A stretch of 64,000 nucleotides of DNA, from NCBI GenBank assembly GCA_030704615.1, contig CM060731.1, positions 46,934,001 to 46,998,000 on the forward strand, written 5' to 3'. Shown one piece after another: positions 52,133 to 63,372 of the stretch (positions within the stretch are counted from its first letter, which is position 1; each line of letters begins with the position of its first letter). The position numbers and the translations under genes were made by a program. The notes under the pieces are model-generated. The model did no database searches and was not told the DNA's origin. It saw only the letters and a program-made list of their open reading frames with translations. The DNA is from Takakia lepidozioides. Taxonomy: Eukaryota > Streptophyta > Takakiopsida > Takakiales > Takakiaceae.

Positions 52133-53347
52133 TTACACAGTTATTCCCCTACAAAACTTTCCAGCCTTCAGCTCCCTTATACTGTAGCCGGAATAGTAGG
52201 GAAGTGTCTGCCTCTCCCATGAGTTTTGTACAGTATCAAATACCAGCACTCCTGATGAGTTAAAGCGCTCCACAATTACTTTATCACCACACCCTCCCGC
52301 ACAAAATAAAAACAAATCTTGACGAGGCATTATTGGCAACTGCTTCCATTCTCGACTGGAGACATTGAACTCCCACAAACATGGAGTATCGAGTGTGCCA
52401 CTCTTAACCACTGCAGCCAGCAACAAGCGGCCCCGACTTTCCACCAAATATTTTGGACATGCACTTGAGTGATTGGGGATCTGTGTCCGAACCTCCGCCC
52501 ACGCTCCAGTGCCAAGTATGTCATAAGCAAATAATTTCCGCCACCGAGAGGTCATGGCGTACATCACGTTGCCGCATTTGGCAAACTTCATAAACCGGGC
52601 TCCCAGTGGTGGCATGTTTCCTGTCTCATTCCACGAGTTGGAGATAGAGTCGTATACCAAAGTCTTGTTCACTGCAACTCTTTCGGTAGCCAAAGTTGTA
52701 GCAAATAGCAAAATAAGCTTGTACCCACCGGTACTCCTATCCACCACCAATTGACCAAAAGAGTTTATGCCATCTTCTCGGTAAACTGTAGGCACTGGAG
52801 GTAGTCGTCTGCAACACTTCGAGATTGGGTTGAACACCGTGAGGTGGAAATCCCCACAGGTACAGCTTGATTTGATGGAAAAGAGACCTCCATCTGCAGA
52901 TTGGATATGCGAAAATGGTCGATGGTGCGACACAACTTGTCCTTTTGTTGCGTCACAATGAAACAAATGAGGCGTAAGAAATGAGAGGTCCATCTTGTGC
53001 AACACTCCCCTTGAAGGATCCCAAAACTCCATAACAGTACGTGATATGCTACCGTCAGACAAGCTAAAAAGGAAGGACGGCTCCAATATTTGACGAAGAC
53101 CCACTTCATTGCAAAGATGCATAAAACCTGGATTTGCGGGCAGGGATCGCCACCGCTTGCACACCGTCAGTAAGCGGAAGATATCTCTACAATCTAAGCA
53201 TGCAAGCGCTCTGTCCAGTAAGTCGCACGGTAGCTTGCCCCACACCTCCGGGTCCATGACCTCCTTGTCCACGAGGGTGAGCACTGGTGCAGCACGACGA
53301 CAGCCTGAGAGATCCCTGCGACGAACCTTGCGCGTAGACATTGTCAA
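52133..53347 (-). CDS. F-box/kelch-type protein
   Basis: Single-exon ORF of 404 aa. The F-box is at about residues 34-70 (VWGKLPCDLLDRALACLDCR, then a VCKRWRSL end). The rest is a kelch/galactose-oxidase-type beta-propeller region with repeated units, for example GGYKLILLF, TLVYDSISNSWNETGNMPP, YAMTSRWRKLFAYDI, CLWEFNVSSREWKQLPIMP and VLVFDTVQNSWERQTLPYY. Such proteins are substrate receptors of SCF (SKP1-CUL1-F-box) ubiquitin ligases. The closest type is the plant FBK group related to At5g15710 and UFO, but I cannot assign an orthologue. The basic N terminus before the F-box allows the start at 53347 or at the second Met codon two residues on. Confidence 0.92.
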   Translation of the reverse strand: MTMSTRKVRRRDLSGCRRAAPVLTLVDKEVMDPEVWGKLPCDLLDRALACLDCRDIFRLLTVCKRWRSLPANPGFMHLCNEVGLRQILEPSFLFSLSDGSISRTVMEFWDPSRGVLHKMDLSFLTPHLFHCDATKGQVVSHHRPFSHIQSADGGLFSIKSSCTCGDFHLTVFNPISKCCRRLPPVPTVYREDGINSFGQLVVDRSTGGYKLILLFATTLATERVAVNKTLVYDSISNSWNETGNMPPLGARFMKFAKCGNVMYAMTSRWRKLFAYDILGTGAWAEVRTQIPNHSSACPKYLVESRGRLLLAAVVKSGTLDTPCLWEFNVSSREWKQLPIMPRQDLFLFCAGGCGDKVIVERFNSSGVLVFDTVQNSWERQTLPYYSGYSIRELKAGKFCRGITV

Positions 53348-54048
53348 GGCGACGCTGTTGAGAACCTCTCTTTAACTCGGACTTCAACACGGGTCTGCGA
53401 AGGAAGAGGGCGACAGAGTGAAGCGAGAAGGAGAAACAAGGTGTTTGCGTACCTAAATACTAGCGTGCTTGCTGTTCAAGCAACCCCACAACACTGACCC
53501 CCGCCCTGCTACTCAACAAGCCAATCGTTTTTCTTTCTTTGTGTCAATATATCTAGCTGTGCGAGCTTTGGTTGTTTCCTCTTGGGGACAGTTACACCCA
53601 TTTGTACACTCACCCCACTTGGGTCTTTTTATAAAGCTATGCAGTTTCTCTTCTTTTTTGAGTTGCCAAAAGCTCTCAATCGTAGCAAAGGGCGCTATAA
53701 TTAAGTTAAAGGCTATTCAACCCAATAATAGAAGATCCAAGTAAGAAGGGACAGTCGTTAGTCTTTTTTTTTAGTCTTTTTTAGTCTTTTTTTAAAAGTA
53801 AAGGGGATGAAGCCCCAGTCTATTTGTGACTGAGAAACTTTTTTTTTTAAATAAATATAGTAATAATAATAATAATAAACTTTATCTTTATCATTATCTA
53901 TTTGTGTAGGGTAAGGCACATGTTTAAGCCACTTGGAATGAGGGCGGAGCCCGTGTGACCACTGGCGCAAACATCTGACGGCCCACGCGTGGGGTCTTTA
54001 GCCTGCATAAACGTTGCTTGAATAAAACCCCGCCACATGTTTTTTCTT
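53348..54048. other. Intergenic with (TAA)n microsatellite
   Basis: Probably includes the F-box gene promoter. (AAT)n at about 53859-53878 and T-rich tracts near 53765-53795 and 53831-53838. No gene was recognised. Confidence 0.5.
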
Positions 54049-55535
54049 CTAGGCGCCCAAATTTCTTTTAGGCTTCTTCCCCGCTGCTTGCTTCCAGCTC
54101 CCTTGTTCATCCGTTGTTTGTTTCGTTGTCAGTTGTTTTCGATGCCTTCGCAAGCACACGTTGCTGTCGACGTAGTTGTGATGCATGTCATCCGTGGGGG
54201 GATCTGTCCTGTCATCTATGAACTTGGCCCCATGAGTGATGGCAAACTCGGTAATGCCGGCCGGAGTCGTTTGTGGATGCACCCAGACGAGACAAACAGC
54301 TTCAAATAGACGAGTCTGCGAACATGACATCCACAAGGAACTAAGAAGCAAAAAAAAATCGGGCCCCTACATATGAGTTCGAGCGACCTATACAACCCCA
54401 TCCGAGAACAACCAAGAAGAGGAAGAAGAAGGCAAACTCACCATCTCTCCCGGACGATCCCCCTTCGTAAGGTACATGTTGTTCACACAATTCCATGTCT
54501 TCACGACTCTCATGCCCGAGGCTTTCAAATAGCTGGAAAGTGCACGGCGACACCGACCGTCGATGGACTGGATGAGCACCAAAACACCTGCATCGGACAG
54601 GAAGAAGTTGCAAAAGGAGAAAACCCACCGCCAGTAGCGCTCATCAAAAGCATTCCAACCCGGACAAGCACCCGATGGAGGGATATCCGGGACTGCCAAC
54701 CCATCAGGGATGTCCAAGATGATGAGTTTGGCTGCATATGGCTTCTCCTTCCCGTTCACCCAGGATTTGGTCATTTTAGCCTGCAAACAAAAATACAATG
54801 GAATTCTCACAAGTTTAGAAACGATCCATGCCCATAGCAGACAAAAACAACAGAAGCCACAGAACCCAAAAAGAACACGCACCGTGCTGAGGAACTGCAC
54901 AATCCTGTCCCACACTGGTGATGGCTCGCCCTTGTAATCAGATTTCTTCGACTCCATCATGGCAAGGAACCCGACGTTGGCCATCTCTAACCTGGTTGGG
55001 CGAATGACCCTCGTGGGATGTTCCACTGCATGGTACGGGTCCTTGGGATCAACCACCCCCTTGTTTTTTCTCCCGGATCCCCTACCATGCGGTGGAGTCT
55101 GCTGGACATGCTCCACAGGGCCAATATCTGCAACACTTCCCTGCCCTTGTGCCACCTTCCCTCTACCCGTTCCCTTCCCAACAACACCAGCAACATCTTT
55201 TCCCTTTGCCTTTCTTCCTCTACCTGGGGTATCCTAAACAGGGAGGCTCCTTCTCTGCAAGAGTCCTCAAATTACGTTCATGAATGTCGAGGTCGGCTGC
55301 TGCGGCAGTGGCTGCAATACGGTCATTCTCTCTCCTCAAAGACACCTCTGGAGCTGGGGTCTCAGAAGGAGGGCAATCCAAATACCAACCACAAGAAGAA
55401 AGATGGTCTGGGCCCCAGTCATGCAAGATCCCAGTAGTAAACATGGTCTGGTTGCCAGCAGGGACAAGCCACAGGTCCACGAAATCCGGATGTTTGTCCA
55501 GGCAATTCTCTTCCAGGAGAACAAACTTTATGTAC
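54049..55535 (-). CDS. Methyltransferase-like protein, intron-containing, one frame break
   Basis: Phase-consistent exons 55155-54883, 54780-54442 and 54315-54049 give 292 aa from the ATG at 55155. An open segment further upstream (from an acceptor at 55536) reads KFVLLEENCLDKHPDFVDLW and GNQTMFTTGILHDWG in a frame one base off, meeting near 55235, so either an exon is misread or one indel breaks the gene. Core: KPYAAKLIILDIPDG is placed like motif IV (DPPY/DPPF) of N6-adenine-type methyltransferases; ERYWRWVFSFC, DAGVLVLIQS and KTWNCVNN follow, then a tail with HYxDSN-like features and basic residues. The DPPx motif itself is altered (DIPD), so catalysis is doubtful. Its position amid retroelements and the intact introns could mean a host gene family or an element-borne gene. 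Confidence 0.5.
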
Positions 55536-55669
55536 CTGCAGCAACAGAGACAGCCTCATTTTACAATGGAAATATTGTGTGGCAACTTTTCCATCACACC
55601 AGGAAGACCCCCTTCAACAGTATGCCACACAACACATTGCAACCACAGCACAAATAAGGCAAGCCAGAA

Positions 55670-56480
55670 ATGGCCCAAGAGAAGTTGCACAGGTTGTCTA
55701 CCGCCGTTGTGTCTCCAGAACAAAAGGTGAAGTGGCTGCAGATATGGAACTCCGATCCCACAGTTAGGGATACCCACATGTTCCCAAGGCCGGAGAAAGA
55801 GAAGAAGACCCAGCGTGTCATTCCTGTCAGTGACAATGTGCTGGACACCTGGCTTCACAAGGCCACTTACTGGAGCCAGGTGTGATGTCCTTCCCTGTGT
55901 CACTGTCTTTTCTCTTTTCCTGTCCTTATCTTTCTATTGCCTCTTACATTCGCTGTGATTGCTTTTGGGTTCATTCTTACATTTGTATTGTTTTGCAGTT
56001 GGAAGAAAGGGCCAGATCGGTTCTGCATACTCAGCTGGCTGACTATGGCATCAGTATGATAGCACCGAAGGTGTCCTTCGAAGCATACATGAGGAAATGG
56101 AGAGCCACAGTGTGGCACTCTTGTTTCTTTAGAGAGTTCAGCAAGGAGGGTGGCATCAGTCGAACAAATGAGCTGGACCAGCAAGAAAAAGGAGAGGAAG
56201 CCTGGAAACGATGCCTTTACAGGTGCACACTCAAACTCATGCAGTATAATCAGCCATCTTGTTTTTTTTTGTTTTTTATTTTATTTTTTTTTTTAATTAT
56301 GTTTTTTTTTCCTAAAGCCTTCCGCTTCTGTTTCTTGGGTCCGACCCTTTATCCACTTCGCTCCAACCAAGAGGCCAGAGAAAGCACTTTGGTGGCGTCA
56401 TATTCACTTCTCTTACCTGCTCTTCAGCTGTGATTGTCCATCCAGCCACTACTTCATCCTGGAGACTAACAATGGTTGGT
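55670..56480 (+). CDS. Unidentified intron-containing gene, divergent from the methyltransferase-like gene
   Basis: Exon 1 55670-55879 (70 codons, MAQEKLHRLSTAVVSPEQKV...KATYWSQ) ends at a GTGTGA donor. Exon 2 55999-56222 starts after TTTTGCAG (LEERARSVLHTQLADYGISM, SFEAYMRKWRATVWHSCFF) and ends AG|GTGCAC. A further protein-like stretch at about 56325-56480 (FIHFAPTKRPEKALWWRHIH, HYFILETNNGWFL then stop) is probably the last exon, but its junction phase is unresolved. A stop lies just upstream of the start ATG. The composition is ordinary and charged, with no membrane segment or recognised domain. The gene starts 135 bp from the methyltransferase-like segment on the opposite strand. Confidence 0.4.
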
Positions 56481-56493
56481 TCCTCTAGGATTT

Positions 56494-58620
56494 CTATTTC
56501 TCCCTCTCTTTCTTCATATAGAAATGTGGTGGGTAAGTATTTGTTTCCCCCTTAATTGGTGTTGTTGTTACTGCACCACAACATATACATTTGAAACAAC
56601 TTAGTCTTCCCAGTTGCATTTCTGCAACCTGCTCCCACTCTGGGTGTGCAGCAAACAGAATAGCATCCTGCTCTTCATCAAGCCCTCCCCTCCAGTCATA
56701 TTCCCTAACTCCACGAGGCCTTCTGGTAGCAGGTAGTCTACCTGATTTCTTAGTTGAAATCCATATTTTGTGCTTATCCTTGCGTACAGTCAGAATCTGA
56801 GTATTCCAGTCATGGAATACCTTGGTCTGTTTCAGCCATGGTCGTCCTAACAGTAAGGAATAAGCTTCCATGACATCATCCATTTTCAATACAGTCATGG
56901 TGATCTTAAAGACCAACTTCTGAATCTGTATTTTTACTCCTCTTATCAAGCCCAATGGTTGTACACTTCTTTGATCTGCCATTGTCACTGTGAATGGGGC
57001 TGGTTTCATGTTACTCAGACCAAGCTTCTGTCTCAATTGGTCTGTCATGATATTCAATCGTGAGCCTCCATCTATCAGTACATCAGTAAGGTATGTGCTT
57101 CCAATTCTCAATTGGATTACTGGCATGGAATCATCAAAGTCCATGACAGTTTCTTGCCCTTCAGGCTTCACATTATAGCTTGCCACCTTGTTTTTCAGGT
57201 CTGTGTTCTCTGTCACATGAGCAATCTGATTGATTGCTTGATACAGCTTATGTCTACAATGGGGTGCCACAGCCAATAGCTGCCCAATTGTAATCTCAGC
57301 TTTGGACTGGCATATCACTTCAGCCAATGTCCTTTCATTATCCTGCACCTGTGAAGCTTCTTGTTTCACTTCATCTTCATCTTCTTCATTTTCTTCTTCT
57401 GAGTCCGTTGACTCTGCTATAGCGATATCTGTCTCCTTCTGCAATTCCCTTATAGCTTCTGCCACTTCCTTGTGCAGTTCCTTCTCATCTCTCCATGCCT
57501 CATCATCTTCAGGCACAACACTACCATCTTCATTCACATCTTCCTCCTCATCCACTGGAGGTAATAGTTTGGCCTTGCTTCTGGTAACTATCATTGTACT
57601 TACTTCTGGTACAAAACATGGCATAACCATGTGTGCTGCCATTACTGGGCCTTCATTCACAGGGATTCTCACCTCATGCTGGTGTCTAACCCAGATTGGA
57701 CAAGTTGACTTGCAATGTCCTGGTTGGTTACAATAGTAACATAGTTCTTCACCATTGGGTCCACGCCCTTGGTCCATTTTGGGATTATTTCTATAATCCT
57801 GATTCCCTGGCTGGTAATTCCCCCTTGGATTACCTTGATATGGGATTGCCTTGATAATTCCCTCTTGGATTATCTCTTCCTACCATACCATTGTTATATC
57901 CACCAGGCCTACCATAGTGGTCCTGGTCATTGTTTCTTTTTGGTTGGGGTTGCACTTGATGCACCCTCATCTGTCTTGGTTCCCTTGTAGCTGTCCTTCT
58001 GTTGTAATAACAATTCTCAGTAGAATGGTTATCCATTTTACAGATAGTACAGTGTTTCTCCTTCATGTGGCATTCAACTGTGGTATGGCCTTCATTTTGG
58101 CACTTTGCACACCAAACACCCTTCCTCCAATGTGTTGAAGCCTCTGTGGCATATTTTTTCAAGATTTCTTCCAATGTTTTGTCATAGCTGTCCCTCTTCA
58201 ACTTTTCCTTCTTCTTGCTCTTCTTCCTCATCTGACTCATCCTCACAGTCATCATCATCCCTTTTATCCTTCCTGACCGATTTCCTTTGCTCAATTTTGT
58301 TGGCTGTTTCAAATGCCTCCTCCACTGTCTTATGGGGTAACATATCCACTTTCTTTTGTAACTCCGGTCTCAGTCCACTCACAAACCAAGTCTTTTGTAA
58401 ACCTGCTGGTGGCACATCAGACAACTTCTTGACCAGTAACTCCATCTTCTCTAGATATTCTTCAACAGTTTCATGCTTCTTTTGTCTCAACTGTTGTAGA
58501 CTACCGTACACTTCATCCTTAGTTTTGTTTGTCCTGAACCTGTTTTGGAATGTTGTACTAAGGCCATTCCAGGTTTGAAAATGATTATCAGGAAATCCGC
58601 CTAAGTCCCAGACAGCCCTA
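56494..58620 (-). pseudogene. Ty3/gypsy gag-protease, frameshifted
   Basis: Minus-strand order: gag (58511-58182: VYGSLQQLRQKKHETVEEYL, GLRPELQKKVDML, acidic stretch); then, in another frame, two zinc knuckles (58090-57990: CAKCQNEGHTTVEC and CTICKMDNHSTENC) and a Gly/Asn/Arg-rich linker; then, after another frame change, a third knuckle (57740: CYYCNQPGHCKSTC), an acidic spacer and a retropepsin with LTDVLIDGGSRLNIMTDQL and AYSLLLGRPWL. It stops at 56494 with no reverse transcriptase behind it, so the element is cut off. Confidence 0.88.
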
Positions 58621-58662
58621 TAACATTATCCCTCCCTCTCTGAAAAAGCCGTGCCCTCACGG

Positions 58663-60544
58663 TTAATGTGTGGGGTCTTCATACCTTGGTGAACGGGCAC
58701 CTTTCCGTGGACAAGAGTCAGTGCGAGGGCTTAGAGTTTTAGCCCGAACGACATCTGACCGTGGCGGAGATGGCTGTCTGCTAACAGGAGCAGATTGTCC
58801 TGGCCAAATATAGTGGGGAAGCCCTTCAGGAATAGGAGAGCTCCTCCGTGCTTTGTCACCCATGATCTGTTCATACTACTCTGCCATGTCCAACACATCT
58901 TTACTGGACGAACCCGAGACATGGGGTTCCTTTGCATTATGCTGATCTTTCTGGCTCCTGTGCTAAACTAATAGGTCCATGGGCATCCCATCAATGCCTA
59001 CCATGTCTGGAACATTGTCAAGACAAGCTCTGTCAACTTTCTTTCTAGCCGGGGCAGTATATGTGCGCAATGCACCCTCCGTGTAATTGGGTGGTTTGTG
59101 GAGATGTTTGGAGGTCTCGAGCCATTGCCTAGCCATCTGCCCCTTAAAAAAAAGATGATTATGATCCCAGAGAATCTGTCTCAGGTGATCTTGGGCCTGC
59201 TGAAACCAAGACTTGAGTTGTGTGTCATGCTGAAGCATGAGCCTGACATCATGATATGTAAACTAGGGAGGCAAAGGCAGTTGCCATTGAGGTCCATTGG
59301 AAAAAGAAGGATACCTCTGATGCATTGTTTGTCGCTCGATCTGATATCTGAGTAGAAAACACGATGCATAGTAAGTACCACAACCCATGACAATGCTGGC
59401 TGCCTCCTTGGTTTTGGTTGACACCGGACCATGAATAACTTGGAATGCCAGCAACTCCTTCATCATGACACTTGCGCCGTGGCACCACTGAGCAAAGACA
59501 TGATCCTCCAACTGTGTGTTCGCATCAAAAACTTTGTGCCTTGTTGCCAATGGCAACCAATGATGCATGATGTGGTAATATAGCCCCAACGACTGCACAT
59601 GTGAGAAATGTTTCCAAGCCATTTCCATGACTTGGGGAATTTGCCCAAGAGGTAGAAGTACATCATCATTATAGGCCTGCCGAGCAAAAGTCTGTGGTGG
59701 TACAATTGGTTCATTCCAGACAGCAAGCTGAGTGTCTGGCACTTGAGTGTCCAAGTCCACAGGTGATACCTTGGGTGACTGTGACGTTGTAGCCCCTGTA
59801 TCCAAGTCTGGTTTAGCTTGTGCCTCATTGACCTCCAATTGTCGCCGCTTCTTTATGCCAAAGATCAATTCATCCACTTGAATCTGAAGAGTGTCCACGT
59901 CTTCCTGCAAACCAGCTATTGTACTATACACTCCGTCAATAGTATTGGTGGCAATGTCCTGCACTTGCTGTTGGAAATCTATGATTTCGTCCCTAGTTAA
60001 TTTGCGAGGGACCTTGCCATCTACCGGCTCGCCGTTCAACCATAGTTGAAGAATGTGATCATCAACCTGCTGACGAGTAGAACTTCGCAATTTTTGCTCC
60101 TCTTCGCATTGGAATGCCTTCACCTGGTGTTGTAAGCTTTCCATTATGGTCTTGTAAGAATAAACCAAGGCAGCAAAAGTACCCATCACATGGTTAGCTA
60201 GGCTTTTGTCCTGCCTTAGTCTTCTCAACAATGTCCTTCATGTGTTGAAGAACCAGTTGCAACTGTAAAATGGTCTGTGACCGATTGTCTTTTTGGATTC
60301 TCAACTCCTTAATTGACCCGACATTCAGAGCAATGGTCTTCTCCATCTCAGCAATGCGTTCGGCTTGTTGGATGTTTTGAATGCGAGCCTTGGCATACTG
60401 TGCTACTGTGTCCCTTACATCGCCATGCGCGGTCTCCAAAGCAGACTTCAACTCAACATTGTGCGTGGTAAGGTGGTGATTAGCTTTGACCAACTCATCA
60501 TTGAGTAGCTTGAACTGTTGACTTAAGAGTTCATGATTGTGCAC
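58663..60544 (-). pseudogene. Coiled-coil gag-like retroelement ORF, decayed
   Basis: From 60544 a coiled coil (LLNDELVKANHHLTTHNVEL, RIAEMEKTIALNVGSIKEL) runs to about 60200, where a one-frame shift leads into 322 codons with HQVKAFQCEEEQKL, a second heptad region (TIDGVYSTIAGLQEDVDTLQ) and a folded part rich in His and Trp (MAWKHFSHVQSLGLYYHIMH). After a stop near 59263 the frame resumes (LKSWFQQAQDHLRQILWDHN, ARKKVDRACLDNVPDMVGID) to a basic Ser/Pro-rich end near 58663. It resembles the leading ORF of large plant LTR elements, but no zinc knuckle is seen in it. Confidence 0.55.
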
Positions 60545-61190
60545 AGGAAGAGTACAACCTATTACCCACAGGGCAATGGGCAGTGAGAGGCCACCAATAA
60601 GATACTATGCACTATCCTTGCTAAGATAGTCAATGCCAATAGAACTGATTGGGATACAAAGCTATTAACAGCTTTGTGGTCATACAGGACTTCATACAAG
60701 GTCACCACCGAGTATACACCATTCCAATTAGTCTATGGCATGGAAGCTCTACTTCCAGTGGAGTTCTTACTACCTACCATGAGAATTGAATGGGGAAGGA
60801 GAATGGAATTGGAGGATTCAATTAAAGTAAGGAAACATGAACTATATCATGTGGAATAAGTACGTGCTGCAGCAGATTACATGGCCAGAATTCAGATAAA
60901 AAGAAAGGATCGGTTTGATGAAAGCAAACTAAAATTTTTTAAGACAAGAGATTTGGTAGTGTGATTGCAGAAGAAGGGAAAGATTAAAGCTTCTAAGCTG
61001 AAATCACCATAGAAGAGACCTTATGTCATACGGAAGATTTATGATAACAATATAGCTATATTACAAACAATTAACAAAGAAATGCTTGGTAGAGTCAATG
61101 CCAACAAGTTGAAGGGATACAGTGGTATCCATGATAGACCATTGTAGCATGATTTGCATCTTGAAACACAGACGCAGTCACAGACTACAC
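60545..61190 (+). pseudogene. Ty3/gypsy integrase C-terminal fragment
   Basis: The + strand reads STTYYPQGNGQ, stop, EATNKILCTILAK, then ALWSYRTSYKVTTEYTPFQL and VYGMEALLPVEFLLP, the end of the integrase core of plant gypsy elements. The chromatin-proximal tail follows (RIQIKRKDRFDESKLKFFKT, RPYVIRKIYDNN). Several in-frame stops. The N-terminal zinc-binding part and the first catalytic residues are missing. Confidence 0.88.
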
Positions 61191-61605
61191 CAGTAGCACC
61201 AGCGGAGCATAAAGCACTTGTCATAACGCCGAATGTGTATGGCTATAGCAGAGAACACAGTTGTTTACACAGCCAACACAACCTATCATAGTCAGTCACA
61301 GCTTGTCACAGGCAACACAGCCCACGCAGGTTGCATCAATTGTTTGTATGAATGGAACGGCTTCAGTCTTTATGACTAAAGATCTCTCATGTCAAAGAGA
61401 CTGTAAGTTGAGCTTAATCAATAGAATTAAGCAACCTCCAAGGAAATAAATTCATACGATGTTCATGGTTTAGCTATCCTTAAAACGATTACTTCGTAAT
61501 CGTTTCTAAAAGCATACCGTCGGACAACCTCTATTGCATGTCTTAGGAAATGGGCAGTAATGCTGATAGCCTGTTTTGTCTAAGTCATAAACCAGCGGTT
61601 AACAT
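61191..61605. other. Region between integrase and gag, possible LTR remnant and primer-binding site
   Basis: Lies between the integrase end and a gag start in the same orientation, where an LTR would be expected if two copies abut. It ends in ATTTGGCGACCATACTTGG (about 61595-61614), which resembles the primer-binding-site neighbourhood of gypsy elements. A short near-palindrome AAACGATTACTTCGTAATCG occurs near 61485-61504. No second LTR was found. Confidence 0.35.
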
Positions 61606-62450
61606 TTGGCGACCATACTTGGAACTAACGGTATGTTGAGTTCAAGTATACTCAAGGAAGGATGGTTACTCAGTGATTTCTTGAAATCACGACATAACGA
61701 GTCGACGGAAGCAAAGGAATGGAAAACATTCCTGAAAACATTTCATGGCTTATCAATAGCAATACAACAGAAGATCTTTCTTTCAATTGCGAAAGAAGAT
61801 GACAAATGGGGATTGAAGGGAGGAGTGATCAGTATTATACGAGCACCTTGGGAATGTAGAATCGGTATCGAAGAATGGTTGTCTCGTCTAGCTTTATTCA
61901 TTACTCTAATCCCAATCAGAAAAGTTTGCTAACACTTTGTCTGAAGCAATAGGAACTGCAAAGAAGTTGGAACTGGGATTCCATCAGAGTAGAAGCAAAG
62001 ATTCCAAGGATCCCTTGGAAGAAGAAGACTCTGATGATGAAGAAAAGCCCAAGCAAAAGAAGAAAGAAGTGATTGACAAAACCACTTTGGATTAGAAGAT
62101 AGTAGAGGCTATCAAGAATTTTAAAGATGAAGGGTCACGAAAGGCAACATGGTGTCACAAATGCGGGACTGTAGGACACTTGGCAACGGAATGCCACATG
62201 AAAGACAAATATTGTGATATTTGTCATATGAACAATCAATAATACCAGCCATTGTATTTACAACCAACGGGCCAAGAAGAGTGGGTACACACGAGAGGTG
62301 GGGGTACACAGAGTCCAAATCCGACGGGGAGGATCGGACGGACCAAGACGATACAATATGGGTAATCGTTATCAGAGGCCACGAGATGACTATCCACCAC
62401 GGGAATGACGTTATAATATATGCTTCATATATCACTGCTTATGGAATCGG
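61606..62450 (+). pseudogene. Ty3/gypsy gag remnant
   Basis: From the ATG at 61606 the + strand reads gag-like LLSDFLKSRHNESTEAKEWK, then, after frame changes, an acidic/Lys segment (EEEDSDDEEKPKQKKK) and a zinc knuckle CHKCGTVGHLATEC with a partial second one (CDICHMNN). The knuckle spacing and the ECHMK(E/D)K block match the minus-strand gag at 58 kb, so both come from one family. Stops and frameshifts throughout. Confidence 0.8.
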
Positions 62451-63289
62451 GAGACTTGCCTTGTATATGGATTTGTTAACATGATTTGCAAATGAAGTAT
62501 TTGATGTATACCATGTCTGAAATCTAAATGTGCCCTACCTCTTGCTCATGAATCATTTTCAATGAATCGTCAGCCAGAATGGAGCTGTTTCTGAGCAGCT
62601 GGACCTCTGACGAGAACTGGGCAGCGAGGTAGCACGATCACCTACTCACCCACACCATGAAGCCCGGTGGTGAATTCTACCTAGTTTTGTTTCTGCATCT
62701 GAACACAACCTGACATACCCTTCGTGCTCATGGAAATCAATCACGGAGACTCACTGTGCGGGTCTGAAACAAGGAAGTAAGGTGTAATCTAAGCTGAACT
62801 TTTCTTCTTTCCTACCCAATCACGAGTGAAAGCTTCCGATTCCGGCTGCAAGAAACTCCTCCCCATTTGTTGTCTTTTCGAATCATAGGTAATCTGGAGC
62901 TTGAAATCCGGCCCTTTTGGATGAATCTGGACCCACACTCGATCCCTGCTCCTTCAGCTATCCATGTTTGTGCTTGCAAGGTGAACGATGGCGGAAAACG
63001 CAGAGCTCCTGCAGTTCAAGAAGATGAAGATCCGAGCATTGCGGGCAGTTCCAAAAACGTTGGCGCGGCGATTTCTATGGGCCTATTTCGCGCGGGCAGT
63101 CCGGGCAGATTCCAAAGAAATTGACGACAACGATGACGTGTCTACGATGACGTGGCGACGAAACGTGACGACAATGACGTGGCACTAAGGCACCCTATTC
63201 CTGTTCTACGCTAAACAAGCTTTCGACCTTCGGTCGTCGCTAGAATTAGTTATAGGGCTCTCCTAAGGATTCTTAATAGATACGCAAAA
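62451..63289. other. Intergenic, short ORFs only
   Basis: Two overlapping + ORFs (62867-63124 and 62988-63188) contain basic, Ala/Arg-rich stretches such as FKKMKIRALRAVPKTLARRF. The second could be a first exon but has no supported donor or family match. Confidence 0.35.
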
Positions 63290-63372
63290 CTAACTAAGTT
63301 GCGGCTAGCAAGAGTTGAACCCCGCCTCAAAAGTGTAAACTACCAAACTAACCATCACACTAACTTAGAGAT
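63290..63372 (-). mobile_element. tRNA-derived SINE head, family B
   Basis: On the minus strand, an A-box-like GTGATGGTTAGTTTGGTAG (63340-63358) is followed 17 bases later by the B box GGGTTCAACTC (63312-63322). The box spacing is tRNA-like, but no acceptor-stem pairing was seen, and the sequence differs from SINE family A. It may instead be a decayed tRNA gene. Confidence 0.5.

Noticed and set aside
57302-57736. Ser-rich + ORF of 144 codons
   Set aside because: Antisense of the acidic spacer in the gypsy gag-protease ORF.
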